From: GCA-2725625 sp964574215
GTDB taxonomy: Bacteria > Pseudomonadota > Alphaproteobacteria > Rhodospirillales > UBA2165
Reading direction: 5' to 3'
Length of the DNA stretch: 28,916 nt
Assembly (NCBI GenBank): GCA_964574215.1
Contig: CAZNLR010000055.1
Coordinates: forward strand, 1 to 28,916
Both the position numbers and the translations under genes were made by a program. Positions 8,886 to 15,074 of this stretch are shown piece after piece. Numbering within the stretch: the stretch's first letter is position 1; every line of letters begins with the position of its first letter. A model generated the notes under the pieces. It searched no databases, was not told where the DNA came from, and saw only the letters and a program-made list of their open reading frames with translations.

Positions 8886-9380
8886 ATGTCCCGTACGGGC
8901 ATTTATCCAGGCACATTTGATCCGGTTACCAACGGTCATATTGATATCATTCACCGGGCGACCCACGTGGTCGACAAACTCATCGTCGGCGTTGCCATTA
9001 ACGCCGGCAAGGGACCGCTATTCACTTTGGATGAAAGGGTTGAAATGCTCGAGCAGGAGATCGCCACCTTTCCGGGAGACGCCCCGGATCGTGTCGAGGT
9101 TCGGGCGTTCGAAGGCCTGTTGACGGAGTTTGCCGTTTCCTGTGACGCTTCGTTGATTGTTCGGGGTCTCAGGGCGGTTTCGGACTTCGAGTATGAGTTC
9201 CAGATGACGGGCATGAACGGCCGCCTCAATCCCGATATCGAAACCGTCTTTCTCATGGCGTCCGACAAACACCAGTTCATTTCTTCCCGTCTGGTCAAGG
9301 AAATTTGCAGTTTGGGCGGCGATGTCGGCCATTTCGTCTCTGGCCGGGTCAAAGACAGGATGCTGGAGAAAAATTCCTGA
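8886..9380 (+). CDS. coaD: Pantetheine-phosphate adenylyltransferase
   Basis: CoaD (PPAT) transfers AMP from ATP to 4'-phosphopantetheine, giving dephospho-CoA, the fourth step of CoA synthesis; it is a cytoplasmic hexamer. The 164-residue protein shows the nucleotidyltransferase signature GIYPGTFDPVTNGH, with Thr10 and His18 at the catalytic positions. It also has IVRGLRAVSDFEYEFQM, which binds ATP and pantetheine, and ISSRLVKEI, the KMSKS-like closing motif. ATG 8886 is preferred over an in-frame TTG at 8871 because GGGAGA lies directly upstream at a good distance and the protein then begins at the usual place. The start is 18 nt after the gyrA stop, so the two are very probably cotranscribed. 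Gene order gyrA-coaD is common in alphaproteobacteria. Confidence 0.96.
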   Translation: MSRTGIYPGTFDPVTNGHIDIIHRATHVVDKLIVGVAINAGKGPLFTLDERVEMLEQEIATFPGDAPDRVEVRAFEGLLTEFAVSCDASLIVRGLRAVSDFEYEFQMTGMNGRLNPDIETVFLMASDKHQFISSRLVKEICSLGGDVGHFVSGRVKDRMLEKNS

Positions 9381-9410
9381 ATAATGGCGCAAAAATAGCC
9401 CAATCGTGTA

Positions 9411-9439
9411 TTGACCAAGGGGCGGCTCATATTTATGTT
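9411..9439 (+). promoter_or_regulatory. Putative promoter of tRNA-Lys
   Basis: TTGACC (9411-9416) and TATGTT (9434-9439) are spaced by 17 bases. The tRNA begins about 63 nt downstream of the -10 element. Between promoter and tRNA there is an imperfect 16-base direct repeat (9462-9477 and 9481-9496, two mismatches) of unknown meaning. Confidence 0.4.
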
Positions 9440-9502
9440 GCGCCTCCTAACCAATCCACCGCCTGATCAATTTAAGGCGCCCTGATCATTTTAGGGTAAT
9501 GT

Positions 9503-9578
9503 GGGCGCGTAGCTCAGTTGGTAGAGCATCCGCCTTTTAAGCGGACGGTCACAGGTTCGAATCCTGTCGCGCCTACCA
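9503..9578 (+). tRNA. tRNA-Lys (anticodon UUU)
   Basis: A full cloverleaf can be drawn. The acceptor stem is GGGCGCG with CGCGCCT (first pair G-U). The D arm contains AGCTCAGTTGGTAGAGC. The anticodon stem CCGCC/GGCGG region holds the loop CTTTTAA with anticodon TTT. The T arm is ACAGG-TTCGAAT-CCTGT. The discriminator is A and CCA is encoded. A T run follows directly. Its 3' part is the attachment site for the islands downstream, and since the copy here is complete, tRNA function has been restored by integration. Confidence 0.96.
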
Positions 9579-9579
9579 T
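9530..9579 (+). repeat. Attachment site copy 1 (inside intact tRNA-Lys)
   Basis: This 50-base segment, from the 5' side of the anticodon stem through CCA plus one T, is identical to 11771-11820. The flanking bases differ on both sides (T vs C before, T vs A after). It is the left end of the island and forms the functional tRNA 3' half. Confidence 0.9.
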
Positions 9580-9633
9580 TTTTTCTAGAAATTCTGCTTA
9601 TAAATTCAGTTCACGAATGTTCCGAAAATAAAG

Positions 9634-9661
9634 TTTCGCACTTTTTCGCAATAGTTTCGCA
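9634..9661 (+). repeat. Three TTTCGCA direct repeats beside the attachment site
   Basis: TTTCGCA occurs at 9634-9640, 9644-9650 and 9655-9661, starting 10 and 11 bases apart, so all lie on one face of the helix. The outer two are part of an 11-base repeat AGTTTCGCACT (9632-9642, 9653-9663). Lying between the tRNA repeat and the integrase remnant, they fit arm-type binding sites of a tyrosine recombinase or an excisionase. That role is inferred. Confidence 0.45.
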
Positions 9662-9669
9662 CTCGCTGT

Positions 9670-9900
9670 TCATTGGCTGTTCTTCGCCCACACTTCCTTC
9701 ACTTGATCTGCTAGTCTGCGCTGTTCGGCACGTCTGCCATACTTCTCAATCATCTGAGGGGATCGGTGGCCTGTGATCGCCATGGCTTGCTTGGTTGTTA
9801 ATCCATCAAGTAGCAGGTTTTCAGTAGCCGAATATCGAAGACCATGGAAAGTGTACATCGGACGGTTCTTTGGACCGTAAACCAGACCGACCTCTTTCAT
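9670..9900 (-). pseudogene. Tyrosine recombinase (integrase), C-terminal fragment
   Basis: Only the last 76 residues or so of a phage/island integrase remain. They hold the second half of the catalytic set: HGLRYS (His19, Arg22), TGHRSP (His45) and the nucleophile Tyr54 in IEKYGRR. The first catalytic Arg, the Lys and the whole DNA-binding N-terminal part are missing; such enzymes are normally about 300-450 residues. Upstream the frame continues only about 22 codons of low-complexity sequence (rich in His, Arg and Asn) to a stop near 9967, so the gene was cut by a deletion when or before the cargo came to lie next to it. It reads toward the tRNA. The fragment cannot be an active recombinase. 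Confidence 0.85.
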
Positions 9901-9951
9901 GTGCCTACGCCTGTGATTGTGGTGATTTAAACAAAGTAGGGGAAGATTCTA

Positions 9952-10068
9952 ATGACCAACGACATCTCAGAAGAACAAGCTAAAGAACTCGTTTCGGGCA
10001 ACTATGGAATGGAATCACTTAAGCAACTTGCTCACTATGTCACGCCATTTTTGGGAATACCGAGATGA
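9952..10068 (+). other. Short frame with good ribosome site overlapping the protease start
   Basis: A 38-codon frame starts at ATG 9952, six bases after the purine run AGGGGAAG, begins MTNDISEEQAKELVSGNYG and overlaps the protease gene start in another frame. The overlap contains TGGAATGGAA (two copies of TGGAA). Adding one more TGGAA would join this frame to the protease frame. It may be the original N-terminus of the protease, separated by loss of a repeat unit, or a leader peptide. The first option is favoured because the protease ATG at 10004 has no good ribosome site of its own. Confidence 0.4.
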
Positions 10069-10765
10069 AGCTGATCAGCTAAAGCAGAACAATGGCTCAA
10101 TGTTCTTTGTTAATGCCGGTAACGGAATCTATGCAGTAACTGCCAAGCACGTGTATGATGCATTTTTAAAGTTGCATGAGAATGGTTCGTTAACCGACTT
10201 TGGAATCGTCCCCGACACGTATGGTCGCCCTGGACAAGAAATTGTTCAAGTACCTTTACAGGAGCGGCTGATCGATCAAGATAGTGATTATGACCTAGTT
10301 ACATTTTCGATCACAGACAGTGAAATGACAACTATAGGATCGTATGTTATTTCCACTTGGCCTCCGAAATTACCTGAATTGGGATATGGGATCGGACTTG
10401 CCGGTTATCCAGGGCAAGAGCGAATTATACAGAGACCAAAAGAAGTTAGTTTCGCACCATTTCCAGTGCTTGGAATTCCGGCATCAATAAATGAGCGTCA
10501 AATAACTGTACAATTTGATGAAGAGTTTGTCGTTGATACGCCTGGTTTTATTACAGCGCCACCCAGCTACGCGACAGGTGGTATGAGTGGTGGCCCTTTG
10601 ATGACTCATGTTAACCAAGGTGGTGTTAGTATTTGGCGACTAGGTGGTGTCATTGTGGAAGGTCGAGACGATTGGGGGTTGATTACGGCCTCTAGGGTTG
10701 ATCGCCTAAATGCAGATGGTACATTTCAGCGACCTTTGATACCGGACCTTGGGATCACTTTATAA
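10004..10765 (+). CDS. Trypsin-like serine protease, island cargo
   Basis: A 253-residue protein with the chymotrypsin/trypsin fold signatures in order: YAVTAKHVYDA (catalytic His49), DQDSDYDLVTFS (Asp97) and TGGMSGGPLM (Ser195). The triad is complete and the oxyanion glycines are present, so it should be an active peptidase. No signal peptide or membrane segment is visible, which argues for a cytoplasmic role rather than an envelope protease of the Deg type; there is also no PDZ domain. It is followed after 51 bp by the HEPN-like gene on the same strand. Trypsin-like domains occur as effectors in several bacterial conflict systems, so a defence role is possible but inferred. The true start is uncertain: a better ribosome site precedes ATG 9952 in another frame. 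Base composition is richer in A and T than that of the host genes. Confidence 0.75.
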   Translation: MEWNHLSNLLTMSRHFWEYRDEADQLKQNNGSMFFVNAGNGIYAVTAKHVYDAFLKLHENGSLTDFGIVPDTYGRPGQEIVQVPLQERLIDQDSDYDLVTFSITDSEMTTIGSYVISTWPPKLPELGYGIGLAGYPGQERIIQRPKEVSFAPFPVLGIPASINERQITVQFDEEFVVDTPGFITAPPSYATGGMSGGPLMTHVNQGGVSIWRLGGVIVEGRDDWGLITASRVDRLNADGTFQRPLIPDLGITL

Positions 10766-10816
10766 ATATTCGACAGAGTATTGGATAGGTTGATCGTGTA
10801 GGAAGGAATCTAGTGA

Positions 10817-11557
10817 ATGAAAAGTAGGGAAAAAGATCTCGGAGGTGGGTGGAAAGCCCAAGAATTTTTACTTACCAAAGAAGGTGATAGAATTGGGCGA
10901 CAAAATAAGTATTTTTACAAAAATAAAGTGGCGCAAAGAATACCTCTTACAAGTAAATTGGCTGAAAATTTAGCTGGTTATGCATTGATCGAAAAAGACC
11001 TAAGAAGCGTATTGATTTGGCTGGGCGAAATTAACAAGATGTTTCCCAAAGTTGAACAAGGAGTGGGTAACGCAATCAGTCCAGATAGAGAACGTTTTGA
11101 TATTATCAAAGGACTGTTTACTGCGTCTCTCATTTTTTATGGTAAGTGCTTTTCTTCTTGCGAAGGAAGAAGAACAAAGTTGAATAGGAAGTTACTAGAT
11201 AAGAAATACCATGATACTCATAGTGAGATCATATTAATGCGTCATAACTTTGCGGCTCATAGTGGTGCTGATAAATTTGAAGAGGTGATGATTGCATTGG
11301 TCTTACCTCCCAAGAAAAAACAAAACCTTCCTCCCATAATTTTTAGAGAGTTGACCCAGGCCGATATGCTATTTGACGATGAGGGTGAGATATCATTTGA
11401 GTCTCTTGTTAAGCATGTGCAAAAAATTGTATTGGGCAAAATGAAAGTTGTTGAGGACAAGATTATTAAAGAAGAGGTTTTGATTAAAGGGAAAGATTAT
11501 TGGTATAGGAAAGCAAAGAAGGTTAAAGAGCCAAAGGTCGAAATTGACAATCAATAA
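10817..11557 (+). CDS. Unknown protein with HEPN-like R-x5-H motif, island cargo
   Basis: A 246-residue, Lys-rich, largely helical protein I do not recognise by family. The central part (about residues 94-160) reads like a HEPN domain: a helix with LFTASLIFYGKCF, a charged linker, then SEIILMRHNFAAHSG, where Arg142 and His148 form R-x5-H within the R-x4-6-H pattern of HEPN ribonucleases and their relatives. The C-terminus is highly charged (KAKKVKEPKVEID). AGGAAGGAA lies just before ATG 10817. It is the second gene after the protease and probably in one operon. If the motif is real, this could be the toxic RNase of a two-gene system whose partner or regulator is the protease. Function unproven; an AbiU2-like HEPN or a non-catalytic helper are alternatives. 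Strongly AT-rich compared with flanking host genes. Confidence 0.6.
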   Translation: MKSREKDLGGGWKAQEFLLTKEGDRIGRQNKYFYKNKVAQRIPLTSKLAENLAGYALIEKDLRSVLIWLGEINKMFPKVEQGVGNAISPDRERFDIIKGLFTASLIFYGKCFSSCEGRRTKLNRKLLDKKYHDTHSEIILMRHNFAAHSGADKFEEVMIALVLPPKKKQNLPPIIFRELTQADMLFDDEGEISFESLVKHVQKIVLGKMKVVEDKIIKEEVLIKGKDYWYRKAKKVKEPKVEIDNQ

Positions 11558-11770
11558 TCGGGTTGTTGGTTTGGTATAAACCCAAGATAACCTACTCTGA
11601 CATTCAGAAAGATGGAGATAAATTAACTTCAACTTCAGTTCAAGCGATGGCTGTTGCTGAGCTAGTTAACGCCAAAAAGTTTGGCACCATCATTTGAAAG
11701 TTCCACAATTTCTTATATGACAAAAACGTGACGCAACTCGCGAACCGCTCTCAAACTATTGGCAAAGTTC
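11558..11770. other. AT-rich right end of island 1, no clear gene
   Basis: Between the HEPN-like gene and the second tRNA repeat no convincing gene is present. A frame of about 44 codons (plus strand, TTG 11563 to TGA 11695-11697) ends with VQAMAVAELVNAKKFGTII and looks protein-like, so it may be the tail of a decayed gene; it has no good start. Confidence 0.35.
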
Positions 11771-11820
11771 CCGCCTTTTAAGCGGACGGTCACAGGTTCG
11801 AATCCTGTCGCGCCTACCAT
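11771..11820 (+). repeat. Attachment site copy 2 (tRNA-Lys 3' fragment)
   Basis: An exact 50-base copy of 9530-9579. It has no D arm or 5' acceptor strand, so it is not a tRNA gene. It is the right end of island 1 and at the same time the left end of the older segment that follows. Confidence 0.9.
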
Positions 11821-11844
11821 ATTTCAAAGCATACGGCGATTTCC

Positions 11845-11905
11845 GAAATTTCAGTCTCCCACTCGGCGTTCATTTGATGTTCGCTTTTGAGGATGAAGCA
11901 AACGA
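11845..11905 (-). pseudogene. Possible decayed 3' end of a second integrase
   Basis: The stretch 11850-11885 (AGTCTCCCACTCGGCGTTCATT and on) lines up with 9653-9687 (AGTTTCGCACTCGCTGTTCATT and on), which is the end of the integrase fragment and its 3' flank. On the minus strand it ends AlaAsnIleLys-stop, where the first fragment ends AlaLysAsnSerGln-stop. Its position just after a tRNA repeat is the same in both cases. It is short and degenerate, so this is suggestive only. Confidence 0.35.
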
Positions 11906-12017
11906 TGATTCCAGGGTGCGAAGGAGACCGCTAATTTTCCGTTGTGGACATTAGATAGGGAAGAAAAAAATTACATGGTGAGGCGCAGTCAGTCGACGAA
12001 AATAATTAGCGATTAAA

Positions 12018-12926
12018 TCAGGCAGTTCCTGTCGTGCTGCTCAGTGTTGCGAGAGCTGCCTGAAAACCTTGCACCATTTTTGGCATGACTTCCAAATGCC
12101 GCAAATTCGGCGGCACCGGATGTTCCTTAATATCAGTAATAATGTTTCCCGACATGCTGCACAGATTGGCGACGTCAAGATATCCAAATATCATGGCGCG
12201 GTTGTGAAGGGATTCGACGGAGGATTGCAATAACGTGATCCGACGACGAAAATCTTCACCGATACTGCTGTTTTCGTAGTCTGGAATAATTTCCTCGATC
12301 AGCATTTTGATTGTATCGACATCGCAGTTCATTTTTCGGCTGTTTAATGATACTGCGGCGGTCTCGATTTCCTTCCAATAGGTTTCCCTTGGAACGCCAG
12401 TCCCAAGAGATTGTACCGGGTTGGGCACCTCAAATTCTGGTGCGCTTTTTTGGCCCGGTCGAGCCGAAGTGCGACGCGTAGGACCTACAAAACTTGCCGT
12501 TGCGACAAATTTCTTTCGTTTTATGCCGATTTCCTTAACTCGATTAATAAACGTGTCACGTCGAAAAGGGGACATCAAAAGATCATCGGGGCCCGAATCT
12601 ATTGTTTCTTCAACTTCCGATTTATTCTTCGGTTTGACGATGCTTATCACAACCAAAAACGGGTTTTTCCCAATTTCCTGATGGCGGACGCCGTGAATGA
12701 TCGAGTGGGCCGATGATCTTTGCCCGTTGACGTTACACAGGAATAGATCGGCCTTGTCTTTAGCTATATTTTGGTGGGCTTCTTCAAAACTGTGCGCCAT
12801 CTGGACGTCCTTCATTCCAAGGATATTCAAATGACGTTGAATTTCGGCGTGGTTACCCCTTGGCCAACCGCCGACGACAGCGGATAGCTTAGATATATCG
12901 ATTTGAACTTTGTCTATTTTCTGCAC
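12018..12926 (-). CDS. Receiver-like protein without phosphoacceptor
   Basis: A 302-residue protein whose first about 135 residues have the layout of a CheY-like receiver, but the key residues are changed: Gly19-Gly20 replace the acidic pair, Asn65 stands where the phosphorylated Asp should be (DLFLCNVNG), and Ser119 replaces the invariant Lys (DDLLMSPF). It should therefore not be phosphorylated in the normal way. A linker with KKFVATASFVGPTRR, a pattern I associate with receiver proteins of Rhodospirillales, leads to a helical C-terminal half (about residues 175-295) of unknown fold and no recognisable DNA-binding motif. Start is GTG 12924-12926 with a weak ribosome site. It lies alone between the second and third tRNA-Lys repeats, so it may be cargo of the older integration. 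It could be an allosteric or docking module. Confidence 0.65.
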   Translation of the reverse strand: MQKIDKVQIDISKLSAVVGGWPRGNHAEIQRHLNILGMKDVQMAHSFEEAHQNIAKDKADLFLCNVNGQRSSAHSIIHGVRHQEIGKNPFLVVISIVKPKNKSEVEETIDSGPDDLLMSPFRRDTFINRVKEIGIKRKKFVATASFVGPTRRTSARPGQKSAPEFEVPNPVQSLGTGVPRETYWKEIETAAVSLNSRKMNCDVDTIKMLIEEIIPDYENSSIGEDFRRRITLLQSSVESLHNRAMIFGYLDVANLCSMSGNIITDIKEHPVPPNLRHLEVMPKMVQGFQAALATLSSTTGTA

Positions 12927-13069
12927 GCCGTGTCCAATTTCGTAAACTAAATAGACGCGAATTGATAGTTCGACTGTTCCTCAAACAATTTTACACCATC
13001 TTCTCAGTATTAGATTATAAGCGAGTCTAATGGTTAGATTAGTGATGTAGATCACATTCTATAAATAGG

Positions 13070-13117
13070 TTTTAGAACGGACGGTCACAAGTGCTAATCC
13101 TGTCGCGCTTACCATTT
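13070..13117 (+). repeat. Attachment site copy 3, decayed
   Basis: TTTTAGAACGGACGGTCACA and following bases match the tRNA-Lys 3' end from the anticodon loop through ACCATTT, with an inserted base near the anticodon stem and about seven changes. Most are in the T loop (AGTGCT where the tRNA has GGTTCG) plus one C-to-T in the acceptor strand. It cannot be a tRNA. It marks the far end of a second, older integration next to island 1. Confidence 0.75.
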
Positions 13118-13195
13118 ATTGATACTTTTCCATCGATTTTGACGAAGCCCAAATTCGGGCTGGGCGTCGGTTCCGCCAGCTTGTATTAAGTTGGT

Positions 13196-13636
13196 ATGGA
13201 AAAAGATCAATTTCCCACTCACTTCGATGGTCAGCCGGTCAATCCGGAAGGGATGGCGCCGTCGGCTTTACCCCTTGAGATTACCTACGGTAAAGCCCGC
13301 TATCGAATAGATGCGGATGCCGTTCACATTACCAACAGCACCGAAGACAACGAGGAAGTGACCTGGACCGAGCCGCTTTCGTCTTATGATACGGTCAGGC
13401 ATTGGGTTATCGCGGAAGGGATCGAGAGCCCAACAGGATTTTTTCCGCGATTATTTGGCAGGACGTCCGCTCCCAAAGAGAGCGGTGCGCGGCATTCGGT
13501 GATTGCCCTGGCTCATGCCAGAGACCCGTGGATGTCGGTGATCCTCCATAGCCGGCAATTGTCGGCGGATGAGACGCCAGAGGGCGTGGACAGGCTGATT
13601 GAGGCGTATCACGGGATACTGGCCCTGGATTCCTGA
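13196..13636 (+). CDS. Conserved-looking hypothetical protein
   Basis: A 146-residue soluble protein of unknown family. Base composition and codon use match the host genes rather than the islands. It has no signal peptide or membrane segment. The pattern of short strands (ITYGKARYRIDADAVHIT, HSVIALAHARDPWMSVILHSRQL) and a closing helix (GVDRLIEAYHGILALD) suggests a small alpha/beta or PH-like domain, but this is a guess. It starts at ATG 13196 and its stop is about 10 bp from the convergent stop of the mscS-type gene. It is the first intact host-like gene after the tRNA-Lys islands. No function is proposed. Confidence 0.7.
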   Translation: MEKDQFPTHFDGQPVNPEGMAPSALPLEITYGKARYRIDADAVHITNSTEDNEEVTWTEPLSSYDTVRHWVIAEGIESPTGFFPRLFGRTSAPKESGARHSVIALAHARDPWMSVILHSRQLSADETPEGVDRLIEAYHGILALDS

Positions 13637-13646
13637 TCGCCGCCCG

Positions 13647-14960
13647 CTAAGCTGCCGGTTGGGCCACAGGATTTTGGCCGTCGCCGACAATATGAACATC
13701 CCTTTGGGGGAACGGTATGGTTATGCCGTTGTCTTTGAAAGCCTGCCAAACCTGGAGATAGACGGCGCTTTTAATGTTGGAAATGCCGTTCTGCGGATCA
13801 TCAATCCAGACTCGCAGTTCCAGGTCGACGGCGCTGTCGCCGAAGCCTTTCACCAGACAGGCCGGTTCAGGAGAATCAATGATGCGTTCCTCCTTCTTAG
13901 CCGCATCAATGCATGTCTCTATGGCCTTTGGCAGATCGGTTTCGTAGGCGACGCCGATGGGCAGCTTGAGACGAATTTGGGTGTCACTGTAAGTCCAATT
14001 GGACACCCGCTGGGATATCAGTTCCTCGTTGGGAATAAGATGTTCGACACCGTCCCTGGTGATCACCGATGCATAGCGGCCGCCCAGGGTGTTGATCCAT
14101 CCGTAGGTGCCGGCCACCTCGATAACATCGCCGGGTTTGACCGATTTGTCCGCCAGGATCAAAAGGCCGCTGATTAAGTTGGAGAATATCTTCTGCAGGC
14201 CGAAACCGATACCAACACCGACAGCACCACTGAAAACCGCAAAGGCCGTCAGATCGATGCCCACGCTGCTCATGGCGGCGACGATGGCGATGGTTATGAC
14301 GACGATCTTAAAGAGCTTGGTGAACAGCACCTGCACCGACGGTGTGATATTGGGCAACTGGCTGATGCGCCGCTCCAACAGCCGCGACGAGAACTGGGCC
14401 AGCCAGAGCAGGGCGGCGAGGGCGATCATGCCTTTGATCACGGTCAGCGCCGACAGCCTCAAATCACCGAGATTGACGGACAGACTATCGAGGAAAGCGA
14501 TGGTCGGGTCGAGCAGGTTGAGAATATTCAACGCGGCGATGATCCAGGCCGCGGTCGCGATCAATTTGGCCCAGGTTTTATCCCGGATGAGAACCGACGT
14601 CAGCCGGATAATGATCCAGGCTGTCAGCAAACTGACGGTTACGGTCAATAAGTGGTGTGGCCATTTGGCGTAGCCGGCGACCAGCGAGGAAAACCACTGT
14701 AAAATAATCCAAACCAAAGGCAACGATAGGATCGCCAACGATTGCGTCAGCTTGAAAAACCAGAACTCAGCCTTTTTCCAGGTGGCGAGCTTCGTGATCC
14801 ATTCGTCAATTTTGGGTTTGGCCATCCGGGCGATAAGAAAGGCCACGGCAATAACCACCAACTGCCCCAGGCTCGAAAAGACGAGAATTTCGGTAAAAAC
14901 CCAGTCTTTTAACGCCAGCAGTTGCATTTCGACAAAATGCGGATCGAGCAGTTTTTCCAT
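13647..14960 (-). CDS. MscS-family mechanosensitive ion channel
   Basis: A 437-residue inner-membrane channel that opens under membrane tension and releases solutes on osmotic downshock. About six hydrophobic helices in the N-terminal half precede the pore helix, which is clear in VFSGAVGVGIGFGLQKIFSNLISGL. This is followed by the beta domain (LADKSVKPGDVIEVAGTYGWI, LIPNEELISQRVSNW) and a C-terminal alpha/beta domain ending near FPQRDVHIVG. The extra N-terminal helices make it longer than E. coli MscS (286 residues) and closer to the YbdG/YnaI-type members. The start ATG 14958-14960 has GGGAA/CGGAA upstream. It converges with the hypothetical gene at 13196-13636, about 10 bp apart. Confidence 0.92.
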   Translation of the reverse strand: MEKLLDPHFVEMQLLALKDWVFTEILVFSSLGQLVVIAVAFLIARMAKPKIDEWITKLATWKKAEFWFFKLTQSLAILSLPLVWIILQWFSSLVAGYAKWPHHLLTVTVSLLTAWIIIRLTSVLIRDKTWAKLIATAAWIIAALNILNLLDPTIAFLDSLSVNLGDLRLSALTVIKGMIALAALLWLAQFSSRLLERRISQLPNITPSVQVLFTKLFKIVVITIAIVAAMSSVGIDLTAFAVFSGAVGVGIGFGLQKIFSNLISGLLILADKSVKPGDVIEVAGTYGWINTLGGRYASVITRDGVEHLIPNEELISQRVSNWTYSDTQIRLKLPIGVAYETDLPKAIETCIDAAKKEERIIDSPEPACLVKGFGDSAVDLELRVWIDDPQNGISNIKSAVYLQVWQAFKDNGITIPFPQRDVHIVGDGQNPVAQPAA

Positions 14961-15026
14961 GTTCCGATTCCCTCAGCTCCGTCTCCCAGAGGCGGAAAAT
15001 GGGAATTAGAGTGCCACGAACCGGTG

Positions 15027-15048
15027 AAAGAGCCGTTAACGGCGGCTC
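15027..15048 (-). terminator. Possible terminator of the TRAP operon
   Basis: GAGCCG (15030-15035) pairs with CGGCTC (15043-15048) around a 7-base loop. Read on the minus strand the stem is followed by TTTC. It lies just past the stop of the TRAP large permease. The T run is short, so it is a weak or factor-assisted terminator. Confidence 0.4.
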
Positions 15049-15074
15049 ACTACAGATCGGGATGTAGCCGGGGG

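Larger units (their letters stand above)
9530..11820. mobile_element. Small integrated island at tRNA-Lys, bounded by 50-bp direct repeats
   Basis: An exact 50-base direct repeat of the tRNA 3' end (9530-9579 and 11771-11820) bounds about 2.2 kb. Inside are the C-terminal remnant of a tyrosine recombinase next to the left repeat, a trypsin-like protease gene and a HEPN-like gene. All are visibly richer in A and T than the gyrA region. This is the standard signature of site-specific integration into a tRNA gene. With the integrase truncated, the island should be immobile unless helped in trans. Confidence 0.85.

Noticed and set aside
8951..9454. A 167-codon minus-strand frame
   Set aside because: Antisense shadow of coaD with no recognisable protein pattern.
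11771..11820. A second tRNA-Lys gene
   Set aside because: Only the 3' half is present; there is no D arm or 5' acceptor strand, and the bases upstream do not pair. It is an att copy.
13599..14177. A 192-codon plus-strand frame
   Set aside because: It lies opposite the MscS gene, whose protein has clear family motifs; the plus frame has none.
14107..14673. A 188-codon plus-strand frame
   Set aside because: Antisense shadow of the MscS gene.
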